Under the pieces are notes generated by a model, which worked only from the letters and a program-made list of their open reading frames with translations, did not search any database and was not told the origin of the DNA. This document shows positions 24,976 to 36,661 of a stretch of DNA of 64,000 bases, piece by piece. The stretch lies in contig NC_054391.1 in NCBI RefSeq assembly GCF_001625195.1, positions 8,694,552-8,758,551 on the forward strand, written 5' to 3'. The stretch is from Drechmeria coniospora (taxonomy: Eukaryota; Ascomycota; Sordariomycetes; Hypocreales; Ophiocordycipitaceae). How positions within the stretch are numbered: the stretch's first letter is position 1; each line of letters begins with the position of its first letter. The position numbers were made by a program, and so were the translations under genes.

Positions 24976-26276
24976 GGCTAACGATGCTTGTGGCGAACGA
25001 TGGTATTCGCTCGCACGGCACGGGTCGATGGTTGCCTCTGAATCGCCGCTTTCCTGAACTCCAGACAGCGTGTGGCTTCCGACGCAAACGGGAAAGCTAT
25101 GATATGTTACAAGGAGCACCCGGGATACTCGAGGCCTTCAACGGCGGCGGTCGATGCGGTAGGAGGCGGTGGCAATCACGACGAACTGCCCACGTCGGCC
25201 TACTTGCGCGTACTGTACGTCGTGAAGAGGCGGGTGCGTTGTGCTGTTGTGCAAGTACAATGGTACGGAGTACGGGATAGAATAGAGCCCAAGAAATAAA
25301 CAAACGCCCGTTCGCCGTTCAGAGACCTGATTTTTGTAGAATGCAGAGATGAACAATCCTAGCCTGCGTTGCGGGAAATGGTGACGGAAGTCGAGTGACC
25401 TGACCAAGGCAGTCCTGAACGAAGCATCACTTGTCTTTCTGGCAGCTTACTGAAGTCAGAAAAGTGGGGGTTTCAGGATGCAGTGCCTCGACGAAGTGTC
25501 CTGTCGCGGCGCCACACATTGCGGCCAGCAAGTACAGGTACTTACGCAATACCTTTACAATACAAGGGTACAAGTAGGTGAGCTCTGTAAGTACTACTGG
25601 TACAGTACTTGAACACTGACTTGCACCCGCCTGGAATTACTAAGGGCACAGTACATGTGCAAGTACAAGTAATAATTTCGAGTTAACTACTCCGTACTCC
25701 GTACTTAGTCCGTTCTAGTAATTAACCAGACGACCATTACAAATATTAATTAATTACTGTACGGAGTACAACGTTCTGTACGGAGAGTTCTTGCATGTAT
25801 TAGGTAATACCGTATTATTACTGTACCGTCCAAAAGCCACTACCGAGTAATAATACGGAGTAATTACAAGTACAAGATAACACACAGACATATTATTACT
25901 TACTGTACGTTGCAAGTACAGTACACCTGCACACAAATGCAAGCATACTTATGTACTTTATCAAACATTTGGTGTAAAGTGATGCTCGTAGTTCCCAATA
26001 ATTGAGTAATTTTTTAATTTATTTTGACACATTCATCCCCCCCATAATCGCATGCTTGATTTGCCTGCGCGCAGAGAGCAAGGGAACAACGAAGCCTACA
26101 GTACTGTAGAGCCGTCATGCTCCATTGCAAGCAAAGGAAAGTGGGCCCGTTGGTTCACAACACTCTCAAGTACAGTACTTACTTGTGTAGTAATAATCGT
26201 TGTAGGCGATCGACTCCAGCCGAGCTGCTCCAGTTCAACTTCTCCATCGCCATCCCTCCATGCCTCGCTTTCCGCA
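24976..26276. other. Divergent intergenic region DER1 / NDUFAF8-like gene
   Basis: About 1.3 kb. From 25540 to 25940 it is packed with GTAC words (TACTCCGTACTCCGTAC at 25688-25704 and several more) in AT-rich context. No gene or TE recognised. Confidence 0.55.
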
Positions 26277-26599
26277 ATGACTCTTCCGATAAAGCGCCCG
26301 ATCCAGAAAATTGCCACGGCTGCGTCTCGATGCTCTGCTGAGGTACGCTCCGTGCACTCACACGATACCAGGATGCACGTCACATTGCTTCGTTGGATGC
26401 GGGCTGACTGTTCCCAGGCCAGCATCTATGGCCGATGTATCGTTGCTGATTATTCCGCGGCGGAAAAGGACAGGTGTGCCAAGGAATTCATGAAGTTCAA
26501 GGACTGCTGTCTGGTTCGTTCACGCCCTTGGCTTCCTATCCTAGAACTTCGTCATAGCTAATGGCGGATGTACATATCTAGGCCGCTCTGAAGAAATAG
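26277..26599 (+). CDS. Twin CX9C protein, NDUFAF8-like complex I assembly factor
   Basis: Exons 26277-26342, 26418-26513 and 26582-26599 encode only 59 residues, so no single long ORF reveals it. The deduced protein has two CX9C motifs, Cys19-Cys29 and Cys42-Cys52, the signature of a CHCH fold oxidised by Mia40 in the mitochondrial intermembrane space. Around them, RCSAEASIYGRC and CAKEFMKFKDCC closely follow the pattern of human NDUFAF8 (C17orf89), which works with NDUFAF5 in complex I assembly. Intron 1 falls between the two cysteines of the first motif. The second donor is GTTCGT, as in the GH16 gene. Function is inferred by motif similarity; the gene call rests on coherent splicing and cysteine spacing. 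Confidence 0.82.
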
Positions 26600-26840
26600 C
26601 CATCGTCAAATTCACGCCACCCTCATAGCCTTCCTCGCATGGAATACTGCACATGCGCATGTATCACGCCCAGAAAAAAATCAACTGGGCCTTTAGCGTA
26701 GGCCCTCGTCTTCGCCATGTCCGTATCACCGGGGATGCACGTGAACGCGGAAATGTACAGGCTGGCGGCAAACACGAAAGATTCCATACTCGTATCGATC
26801 TCTCTAGCTGACCCGAGGTCGGACGCCCTGCCAGGGTAAC

Positions 26841-29800
26841 TCACAACTTCAGCAGTCGTAGCATGAAGGTCGCCTGTTGCACCTCTTGTTCCTCCTCCGC
26901 AATAAGGCCCTGCCCAGGACCTCCATCCTGGAGCTTGTCGAGGGGCCGTCGCAGTATCTTCTGAAACGTGGCTGCCTGCGACACGAGCGCCTCTTCCAGA
27001 CCAATCTTCTCCGGATCGGACAGGATGTTGTATTCCATCTTGACGTCGTCGGTGGCCTGGAGCCCCGCTTTCTTGCGAAGACGCTGCACGCGGTTGATGA
27101 CTTCCCGTGCCAAGCCCTCGTGCGCCAGCTCGGGGTAGATCTTCGAATCCAAGATGGTCAGCACGTCGCTGTCCGAATTGATCTCCAAATCCTTCGACGT
27201 GGAATCTTCGCGCAAGCCTCGTCGCACCACCAGATCGCCCTCCTCGAGCCGAATTCCATCGACCATGATCTCCTTCTTCAACAGGTACTCCTGCACCTGC
27301 TCGCTGCTCAAATCCGGGAGCGCCTTCTTGACACGCGCCATGTCTTTTCGCAGCTTCTTACCGAGGACTGGCCAGTCAGCAGTCACGCTGAGCTGGACGT
27401 TGTACTTGGCTTCGTCTCCGGACAGCACCAAGTCCCGCACGTTCAACTCCTCCGTGATGTAGCTCTCGAGGGATTTGACGTCTTCGAGGTACTGTGCATC
27501 GTGGTGGATGATGACCAAGCTCCGCAAGGGAGTCTTCAGTCCAATCGTTCTACGCTCTCGCGAGACTCGGGCAAGGTCGATGACGCGTTGCATCCTTGCC
27601 ACTCTCCTCTCCACGACGGAGTCAAAGAGTTCTTGTCGCACTTCCGGGAAGGGAAGGAAGTGGACGCTTCGAGCATCATCGGCCTGCAACTCCTTGGGGA
27701 TGTGCGGAAGGAGTCTCAGGTAGATATGATCCGACAAGAATGGTGCAAACGGTGCCAGTGTACGGCAGAGGGTGAAGAGCACCTCGAACAAGGCATTCAG
27801 GGCGTGCTGTGTGTCGTCCAGTCCATTCTCGCCCTTGAGTCTTCGGCGGTTGAATCGAATGTACCAGTTGGTGGTGTTGTCGATGAGTCCGAGCAGTCGA
27901 GGGACCACGGTGTAGAGCCGATAACCTATGCAGTCGCGTAAGGGACCGAAACAGTACGCGTCCGTCGAATGTGAGCATGCTTACCTCGCATTTCTTCATT
28001 GACAAACGCAAGAAGGCTCTGGCAGCTTGCCAGGATCCACCGGTCCATGACGTTGGTGTTGGTCGACTCCATGCCAGGATCCCACATGTAATCCACCCCC
28101 TCGGCCTTCTTCAGGAGCGCCACCTGGCCCTCGAAAAACTTGTAGCTGTTCCATAGCGGCAGCAGAACCTTCTGCACAACCTCCTTGACGCCTGATTCCT
28201 TGAAACGCAGCGGCTCGGCGCGAACAACGGGCGAGTTGATGAGATAGAGACGAAGAGCATCCGCTCCGTACTTTTCCATCACGATAGCCGGATCGGGGTA
28301 GTTCTTGAGCCTCTTCGACATCTTCTTCCCATCCTCGGCAAGCACGATGCCGTTGACGACGCAGTTTTGGAATGGTGAGCAGCCAAACAGGTGGGTGCCC
28401 AGAACAAGCAGCGTGTAAAACCAGCCTCTCGTCTGATCGAGACCTTCGGCGATGAAGTCTCCGGGGAAGGACTGCTTGAACTTGTCCACGTTCTCAAACG
28501 GGTAGTGCTGGCTGGCGTACGGCATGCTGCCGGACTCAAACCAGCAATCGAAGACTTCGTCAACGCGTCGTAGCGTGCCCTTGCCCATCTTGGACGGAAT
28601 CGTGATGTGATCAATCTTGTCCCTGTGGATATCGTTGAGTTCGCCCTCGTAGCCGCTCAGCTCGCGCAGCTCTGCCACGCTCCCAATGCAAACACGCTCC
28701 TCGAGGTCATCACTGACCCAGAGGGGGATGGGCGTGCCCCAGTAGCGGTTTCTCCCAACGTTCCAATCGCGAGCGTTGGCGATCCAGCTGGCGAACCGAC
28801 GCTCCTTCACGGCGGCGGGGACCCAGTGCGATCCTTCAATGTTCTTCAGCATATCCGGGATGATATCGGGTATGCGAATGAACCAGGAAGGCACCGCACG
28901 GTAAATGAGGGGCGTATCAGATCGAGGGCACATCGGGTACGAGTGCTTGAGCTGCGATTCAACTATCAGGCGACCGGCATTTTTCAGATGCTTGATGATA
29001 TGCTTGTCCGCTGCTTTGACATGCATGCCAGCGAAGTCAGGAACGCGACTGGTGAAATGGCCAGTGTCGTTGATAGGGTCGGGGGGTGGGCGAGATTCGC
29101 TGATGACGCCCGCCTCCATGGCAATGTTGTAATCATCTTCGCCAAACGCCGGCGCCTGATGCACGATGCCTGTACCGCTGTCGGCCGTGACGTAGGTGCC
29201 GTTGAATACGCGGAAGCCGACGTCCTTGAAGTCCTCGTAAAAGTAGTCGAAGAGAGGCTTGTATCGCCAACCCAGCATGTCTTTGCCCTTCATCTTGCCG
29301 ACGACGGAAAACTTTGCCTTTTTCGGATCCTTGTACAGCGTCCCGAGGAGCTTCTCAAGCAGGATATAGGTCTGGTTCGACTTCTCGTCATGAACCTTGA
29401 TGTACTCGAAGTCGGGGTGAACGGCGAGGCCAGTGTGGGAGGGAAGAGTCCAAGGCGTCGTCGTCCAGGCCAGCAGGCAGACACTAGGATCGTCCATAAG
29501 GGGGAAGGAGACGACAACGGCGGGGTCCGTCACATCTTGGTAGTTTTGGTTCGCCTCAAAGTTGCTCAATGCTGTCGTCAAGACGGTGGAGTAGGGCATG
29601 ACGCGGTAGCCTTGATAGATCTGGCCCTTGTCGAAGAGCTGCTTGAACACCCACCAGAGTGATTCCATAAACTTGGGGTCCATCGTCTTTGTTGTGCGAA
29701 ACCCCAATCAGCAAACGGTCAGATATCATGCTCGTTCGGCTTGCGCAGGCCCACCTTGTAGTCGTTGTCGAAGTCGATCCAGCGGCCCAGACGCTCAATG

Positions 29801-30251
29801 GTGTGCCGCCACTCGGTCGCAAATCTCATGACGATGGATCGGCACTCCTCGTTGTACTTTTCAATGCCGAACTTGTTCACGGCATCCTTTCCAGCGATTC
29901 CGAGTTTCTTGTCGATTTCGTGCTCGATGGGCAGGCCATGGGTGTCCCAGCCAAAACGACGTTCGACATGGTAGCCTTTCATGGACCAGTAACGTGGAAT
30001 GATGTCTTTGATGGTAGACGCCAGCAAGTGGCCATAGTGAGGCAAGCCCGTCGCGAATGGCGGCCCATCGTAGAAGGTGTAGCGCGGACGGCCCTCGGAA
30101 AGCTCAAGCTACAGCGGCAGTAAGCAACGCAGTCGCAGCGGCGCAGGGAGAAGAGTGGAAGCTGCATCACGCTGACCTGGCGATGAAAGGCGTTAATCTC
30201 GCGCCATCGTTCAATAGTAGCTGCTTCTTCCTTCGGGAAATTGATGGACAT
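26841..30251 (-). CDS. ILS1: Isoleucyl-tRNA synthetase, cytoplasmic
   Basis: Exons 30251-30177, 30108-29755, 29686-27985 and 27925-26841 encode 1071 residues, the usual size for the eukaryotic enzyme. The class I HIGH motif appears as [15 protein letters not shown] in exon 2 and [12 protein letters not shown] as the KMSKS loop in exon 3. The CP1 editing domain ([37 protein letters not shown]) and the [17 protein letters not shown] segment are intact. Exon 4 carries the anticodon-binding helical domain ([16 protein letters not shown]) and the eukaryotic C-terminal extension. It charges tRNA-Ile and hydrolyses mischarged valine. The N-terminus starts [22 protein letters not shown] without a targeting peptide, so this is the cytosolic form. 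It converges on the NDUFAF8-like gene and diverges from ERB1. Confidence 0.97.
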
Positions 30252-31436
30252 GGTGTTGTTGGTTGGATATCGAGCTTGATATCCACTGTTACTCCTCGTT
30301 CGGTTTCTTCATTCAATTGAGCTTGTTGCTTTCCCAGATGAAATAGACGCCCTCGGAGGTTTTCGTCCAGAACTCTAGCCAAGGACAGCTGGGTATCTCT
30401 CAGGTCATTCCTTTCTTGTCGCAGAACCACAACAAGAGAGGGGTTCAGAGGAGGGAGGGGTTCATTGATAAGTAAGTAGTTGGAGATAAAAAAAAGTGCT
30501 GGGTGCGTTGAGTCATCAGACCCACAGCAATTGTTCCGGCCTAATCCACCTGTCCAGCCCGCCACTCAAAGTACTTCAGTACAGTACAGTACTCTATCAC
30601 ATCGAGGTAAGGTTGTGTAATCGGTCCTTGAAGCACTAAGATAGAAGTGGCAATAACATACTCGTATCAATATTCTGATCATATGTTTCATTGCATACTC
30701 TACTAGTATATACGCACTGTAAACCGAATATGGAAATTCAAATATTCGTTCTCAACCTCTCGACTAGAGAATCCCGTTAGTGTGGTAGTATAAGTACTAC
30801 GCACGCCTTGAAGTGAATAAGGATGTTATTGTCCGCAACTGTTCTTTGCCAAATTTTCGACGATATACTGGTATGTACAGTATGCTTCATATTAATATCC
30901 CGAATACTTCTTGGCGAAGGATTAGTTTACTCTGCTGTACTTCTACTGCGTACAGAGTAGTAGAAATCACATGGTACTCGTACACGTACATGTTGTTTTA
31001 CTTACAAGTATAGACAAGTAAATACTTGGACATGCATACTTACTGCAAGTACTCCGTACAAATACAAGTATTAGGTGTAGGTAAGTACTTAAGTAAGTAG
31101 GTGTAAGTAAGTACTTCAGTATTGACTCCGTGCTTGCTAGTACATGTACGGTAGGTATTATTATATTACGGAGCATTCCGTACAGAATAATAACTAGTGG
31201 CAAAGCCGGCTGGCCAAGGGAGACCCACAGAGACTAGGCCAACGGCATCTCCTCTGGTGCTAAGTGATCACTGATAAGATAGCACAAGAAAAAGTCAGCA
31301 GCGTACGAATTTCCATCAACTTTTCCTTCCACGATAAGTCACAACACCGTTCTCGCGCTCGTCTATTCTCGCAATTGGAACAAATATCGCAACTACGCTC
31401 GGAATCCCTCCGCTGCGAATTCTGCAGACGTACTTA
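30252..31436. promoter_or_regulatory. Divergent promoter region ILS1 / ERB1
   Basis: About 1.2 kb between two divergent growth-related genes. It contains GTAC words at 30570-30595 and from 30990 to 31190, and AT-rich DNA in the middle. No ORF supported. Any coregulation of the two genes is an inference. Confidence 0.5.
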
Positions 31437-33755
31437 ATGGCCCCCCAGCAAGTTTCGCGGAAGCGGAAAGTCGTTGCCGCACCGACTGAATCGCCAGGCC
31501 ACGATAAGTTGTCGGATGATGAGATACCGCACGGCACCTTGTCTCTCGATGGCGAAGAATCCGATGCCGGGACCTCTGGCTCTAATCAATGGTCATCAGA
31601 TCTGGAGGGCTCTGACCAGCAAAGTGAACCGAGCGACGATGAGGAAGACATCGACGACGAAATCGAGGGCGACTTTGATGTCAAGGTGCCCAACTATCGC
31701 ACCGTGACGGATGCCAATGGCAACGAGCGCTACGAATATGAAGAAATCGACCCGGTCTATGACAGCGACGACAGTGACGCCCAAGAGGCCGAAAACACCA
31801 TTGGCAACATCCCCCTATCCTTTTACGACTCCTACCCCCATATTGGCTATAACATCAATGGCAAAAAAATCATGCGTCCTGCCACGGGTGAGGCGCTCGA
31901 TGCTCTGTTGGACAGCATTGAACTACCCAAAGGCTGGACCGGCCTTACAGACCCCCAGACCGGAAAGCCGCTCAATCTGAGCCAATCCGAGCTCGAGCTT
32001 CTTCACCGGTTACAGACCGGCGGTGTGCCGACGGAGGATTATGATCCGTACCCGGTATGTCTGTCCCGCATTCTTCTCCTATGATTTCATCGTGCTGTTC
32101 TGCGGCTGACACCCCCTTTCCAGGATATGGTTCCATACTTCACCAGTGTTGAGGAGGTGATGCCCCTGAGCGCAGCTCCCGAGCCAAAACGCCGCTTCGT
32201 TCCCTCTAAACACGAGGCCAAGAGAGTGGCGAAGCTTGTGAGGGCCATCAAGGATGGCCGTATTCTGCCTTATATACCGCCTGAGGAGCGCGAAAAGGAA
32301 ACGGAAAAGGAGGACGAGACGAATTATGACCTTTGGGCCAATGAAGAACCCCAAGAGGCCCATGTGATGAACATTCCGGCACCCAAGCTTGCGCCTCCTG
32401 GATATGACCTCAGCTACAACCCCCCCGCGGAGTATCTTCCAACTGCTGAAGAGCGACTCGCCTGGGAAAACGCCGATCCCGAGGAGAGAGAGTCCGACTA
32501 CCTCCCGGCCAAGTTTGACTCTTTGCGCAAGGTTCCTGGTTACTCTGGATTCGTCAAGGAGAGATTTGAGAGATGTCTGGATCTCTATCTCGCACCGAGA
32601 ATCCGGAAGAATCGACTGAATATTGATCCGAACTCTCTACTCCCCAAACTCCCTCGCCCCGAAAACCTCAAGCCATTCCCCACCGTGTGCCAAGCCATAT
32701 TCAGGGGTCACCAAGGGCGTGTGCGCTCAGTATCCTTCAGCCCCGACGGAGAGTGGGTTGCGTCAGGCGGCGACGATGGCAGTGTGCGGGTCTGGGCACT
32801 AAACGGACGTCAGGACTGGGTCGTCAAACTTTCGTCTGCGGACTCGGTCGATGCCGTTCGCTGGCGACCAAGCAAGAAGACGTTCATTCTGGCCGCTGCT
32901 GCGGGGGAGAGCCTTTTCTTTATGGTACCTCCACTGAGCAGCGGCGCTGTTGAAAAGCTGAGTCGTGAAACCCTGGATGTCGGTTTCGGCTATGCCGCCA
33001 ACGGTTCTCAAGCGGCATCCGTCAACGGTGGGGGGGGTGGAGAGCCGGTGGCAAAATGGTCGAGGCCAGGCTCGACACTCGAGGAGGCTGGCGTGCTTCT
33101 CAAGGCTACCGTTCGGGCGCCCATTAAAGTTCTCAACTGGCACAGGCGTGGTGACTTTCTTTGCTCCGTGTCGCCCACTGGTCAGCGGAGCTCGGTCACC
33201 ATTCACACACTTTCCAAGCACACCAGCCAGGTTCCTTTCCGCCGCCTGCCAGGCCTCGCACAGGATGCTCAGTTTCACCCTTCGCGGCCACTCTTCTTTG
33301 TGGCGACGCAGCGAATGATCCGGTGCTACGACCTGCAGAGGCAAGAACTTGTCAAGATAATTCAGCCCGGCGCCCGCTGGATATCGTCCTTTGACGTTCA
33401 CTCGGGAGGCGACAATCTGATTGTGGGATCCTACGATCGTCGGCTGTTGTGGCACGATCTCGACTTGTCCAGTCGACCATACAAGACCATGAGGTTTCAC
33501 GCTCAAGCCATCCGCGCGGTGAGGTATCACAAGGGCCTCCCCTTATTCGCCGATGCGAGCGACGACGGGTCGCTCCAGATCTTCCATGGCAAAGTGGTCA
33601 GCGACTTGATGGAAAGCGCCACCATCGTGCCCGTGAAGATGCTTCGGGGCCACTCTGTCGTAGACAAGCTGGGAGTCATGGATGTTGACTGGCATCCTCG
33701 ACACCCTTGGTGCATAAGTGCCGGAGCAGATGGAACATGCAGACTGTGGGCATAG
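31437..33755 (+). CDS. ERB1: Ribosome biogenesis protein Erb1 (BOP1)
   Basis: Exons 31437-32054 and 32124-33755 encode 749 residues. The N-terminus is basic (RKRKVV) then strongly acidic ([18 protein letters not shown]). The BOP1-specific N-terminal domain follows with hallmarks [48 protein letters not shown], and after the intron [18 protein letters not shown] and [22 protein letters not shown]. The C-terminal half is a WD40 propeller ([32 protein letters not shown] ... [22 protein letters not shown]). Erb1 works with Nop7 and Ytm1 (PeBoW) in 27S rRNA processing of the 60S subunit in the nucleolus. The gene ends 189 bp from the convergent DIM-5 gene. A glycine-rich loop (GGGGG near residue 510) sits in the propeller. 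Confidence 0.96.
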
Positions 33756-33944
33756 TCGGGCGGGGGCTGAAGAGACTCGTCATGAGATTACATATCAGAA
33801 TACATACTTGCTTGGTGTTCTAACCAGTGCTCATCTTGTCATGATCATGGTTCCGGATCCCAGGGGCATGGGCCACAACCAAGTGCGAGGACTGGTCAGA
33901 TTCGGTACCTTGTCATTGAGAGAAGGAAGCCAAGCTGCATCATC

Positions 33945-35437
33945 TCACCACAGAAATTTTCTACACCTTGAACTCCCACAAAGACAACGGGTCATGTCCC
34001 CAATGTTGCCGTCTCTCTCATCTGCCTCCGAAGACACACCATCGACGTAGTCGAACGTCAGCTCCTCTCCCTTTGATATATCCTTGATGGCAAAAAGGGC
34101 CAGGTCATGCAGGTGCTTATCAGCATGATCTCCGACGCGGGCAAATATTCGGAGGTTGGGGTCGCAGGAGTGATTTATGAAGCGCGTCGGCCCCGACATG
34201 AACTCGCCGTCCACCTCCAATGGTGGCCCGCGTAGCCGTGGGTCAAGCGATGCCGGGTCAGTGAACTTGTCCAACGCAAAGAGGTAGACATCCTTGCGCT
34301 GCGAGATGGCGGAGGCTGCACGGCGGCGGTCAGCTTCAGCGGATGTGATGATCTCCCCCAAGTACCGGTCGACAAACTGTCCGATCTTGATTGCCTCTTG
34401 TGTGCGAACCCCTGTAGACCGGCGAAGACGTTAGTCACAGGTACAGGATGTCCATTTGCAGATCGTTGCATACCCCATCCTCGATCTGCAGTTCGAAATA
34501 TCGCAAGCGGGACGGTCCGACCCCTCTCGACAACTCGGTTTGGACAGTTAGACGGGCAAGCACAGCCCTGATGACATTCATACAGTGGTAGCTTAGAATC
34601 AAGCAACTTTGATCGCAGCAGTCCAGCTTTCGCACCGTGCGTATGATAGGCATAGGCTTTCCGGGACATATCACCGACGCTACGTCTGTCGTCGTCATCT
34701 CTTTCATCGTCGTTGCCGTCATCATCGCGTACGTCGTCGTCGCCATGGTCGTGCTTCCCGGCGAGGGCCTCATCGTCCGCATCGATATACTGATCGACGA
34801 AAATGTCACTCATTTCGTCGCGCATCTCGTCGTGCATCTCGTCGTGCGTCTCGTCGTTCATCTCGTCGTGCGTCTCGTCGTGCATCTCTTTGTGCATCTC
34901 GTTGTTCGTTCCTTTGCGTATCTCGTCCTTCATCTCGTCCTTGATCTCTTCTTTCATCTCGTCATCCCTTGTCTCGTGCTCGCCGGCCTTTGATTCATCG
35001 TCCTTCTCATCATCCTCCAGGTCGGCAAGACACAAGCACCCTGTATACTGGCAATCAAACACATTGCTGCACGTACAGCCGCTGCGAAAGCTCAACTCGG
35101 CCGGTTTTACGCCATCGCCGAGAGCTATTTCATTGATGAATTTAAAGCCCTGCGGGAGGACGTGGGTATCAACCTCGTTGATCACCGAGATGGGAGCGTA
35201 AGAATGTGTGGGGAAACGTCGGAGCTGGCACCAGTGGCAGCCATCACGGTCATCTTCGGATCCCTGGGAAAGATCTTAGCGCAGGAGTAAAAGCAAGTTT
35301 CCGTGACGAATCTACTCGGCAAGGACGAGAAATCTCATCGTTGAATCTCGTCACAAAAAAGAGCTGAGCAAAGGGTAAGGTGGGGCGCGTACGTCCTTGC
35401 CGTGGTGGAAAAAGTGTCTCCTGATGGCTTCTTCCAT
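33945..35437 (-). CDS. dim-5: Histone H3 lysine-9 methyltransferase DIM-5 (Clr4/SUV39 class) with expanded pre-SET loop
   Basis: Exons 35437-35393, 35263-34474 and 34411-33945 encode 433 residues. The N-terminus MEEAIRRHFFHHGKD and the GCHWCQLRRF segment parallel Neurospora DIM-5. The pre-SET zinc cluster is complete: GCTC, FDC, TGCLC in the first half; YECHQGCACPSNCPNRVV in the second. SET motifs are RGWG, RYLGEIITSAEADRRR, RFINHSCDPN and EELTFDY; the post-SET cysteines are CLCGSSRC before the KFLW end. The enzyme should methylate H3K9, which in Neurospora directs DNA methylation and heterochromatin. Odd: between the two pre-SET halves lies an insertion of roughly 115 residues (about 99-215), against about 20 in Neurospora, built on a D-E-M-H-like tetrapeptide repeat and acidic runs. 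The frame is uninterrupted through it. Confidence 0.94.
34800..34985 (-). repeat. Coding minisatellite, 12-bp period, inside dim-5
   Basis: On the coding (minus) strand the unit is roughly GAYGAGATGCAC, encoding DEMH with variants DETH, DEMN, DEMR, KEMH and DEMK. About eight recognisable units in tandem lie between 34800 and 34895, with more degenerate units out to about 34985. The 12-bp period keeps the frame open whatever the copy number, so length polymorphism would be tolerated. Confidence 0.88.
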
Positions 35438-36661
35438 TATTTTCAGTATTACAAGACCTGTGAGGCGGGCGAATACTTCGCCTCGGTGATCGGTGCTTCC
35501 GTTTCTCGGCGTTGTTGACAGTTGAAGCTGAGCACTTGGAGCTCAAAGCTCATCGCACTGCACATATGGAGGGGTCTGTCTGGTCTACCCCACATAGAGC
35601 TGGGCCCCCACCTCACCAACATAGCGAAGCGTACGGAGTATTACTGTACTCCGTACAGTGGAACAGGATCACCGGTGAACTAAGTATTCGAGTTAAAAAA
35701 ATCCATATGTATATTTATGCAGGGTGTAAAATTTAACATATTCAGAAGATAAAAATTATTGACTAATATTATTTTCAAAGTATTATCATCTTCAGGTTGA
35801 ATACGGAGTACGTCATTCGTTATTTGTTCCCTTTCCATTCCTGCACGGAACGCTAATATCACTCGGTTGCGCCGTTTGGCAAAGGGGATGCGCATTAATA
35901 ACCAAGCTGCCAATTGGCCCCGCCTAAGTAGAGGGGTTCTGCTCTGCGCTGCATTCTTACACCTGGGCACATGCCTTGGGCTCGAGCTCGTAACCAATGA
36001 CTTCTGAAACATAAATGCTGTTACCAGATTTATACTAATACTCATGTGCTAAACTCATAATACCGCTGTTCTACAGTACTTACTTATGCTACCAGGTTTA
36101 TACTATGTGCTAAACCCATAATACCGCTGTTCTACTTCATTGTGTCCCTGGACCTGAGGCTAGGACGACACAGGAGAGGTCAAGCTTCGTTGGATCCCAT
36201 ACCGTTGTCGTACGGTTGAAGGATTGTCTGAGCCGTAAATAACGATGGAGCCGACAGCATTCCCAGCGTACTTACTAGCAGACGATGAATGGCAATTGAA
36301 TGGCAATTACACACGGAGTGCTCCGTTCTGTACAGCAGCTGTCATCCGTTGAAAAGCTGCGCACACCTGCTCAGGTTTTCCCTGCCTAATGGGGCTTAAG
36401 TCGCCGTGCGTGTTTCGTTGCTTGACTAGATTCTGTTAGCGTCGAAGTATGTTGTAGGTTTACGAGTCATACTTGACTCGCTCCATAATACAGTACACCC
36501 TTACTCCGTACATACAGTAGTGGTTGTCGAGGACGGGCTGGAGTGGGTAAGACTAACCTAGGTACGGAAACGTCAGGTCATCCAAGACCTCATGTTGAAC
36601 TTTTCTATCAAGTCCTGAGAGGACGGCACTACGGATCAAGCCTCTGGCCGTACCTACACCC
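35438..36661. promoter_or_regulatory. Divergent intergenic region dim-5 / BNA4
   Basis: About 1.2 kb. It holds a 10-bp perfect inverted repeat GTACGGAGTA-TTACTG-TACTCCGTAC (35631-35656), an AT-rich block (35690-35810) and a partial tandem duplication at 36020-36135. No gene found. Confidence 0.55.
36020..36135. repeat. Two-copy tandem duplication (68 bp + 48 bp)
   Basis: Copy 1 (36020-36087) begins GTTACCAGATTTATACT and contains ATGTGCTAAACTCATAATACC; copy 2 (36088-36135) begins GCTACCAGGTTTATACT, lacks nine internal bases and ends at the shared CGCTGTTCTAC. It lies in the divergent promoter of dim-5 and BNA4. Confidence 0.88.

Noticed and set aside
26877..27941. 354-codon plus-strand frame, and a similar one at 28607-29662
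   Set aside because: Both mirror conserved ILS1 exons on the other strand.
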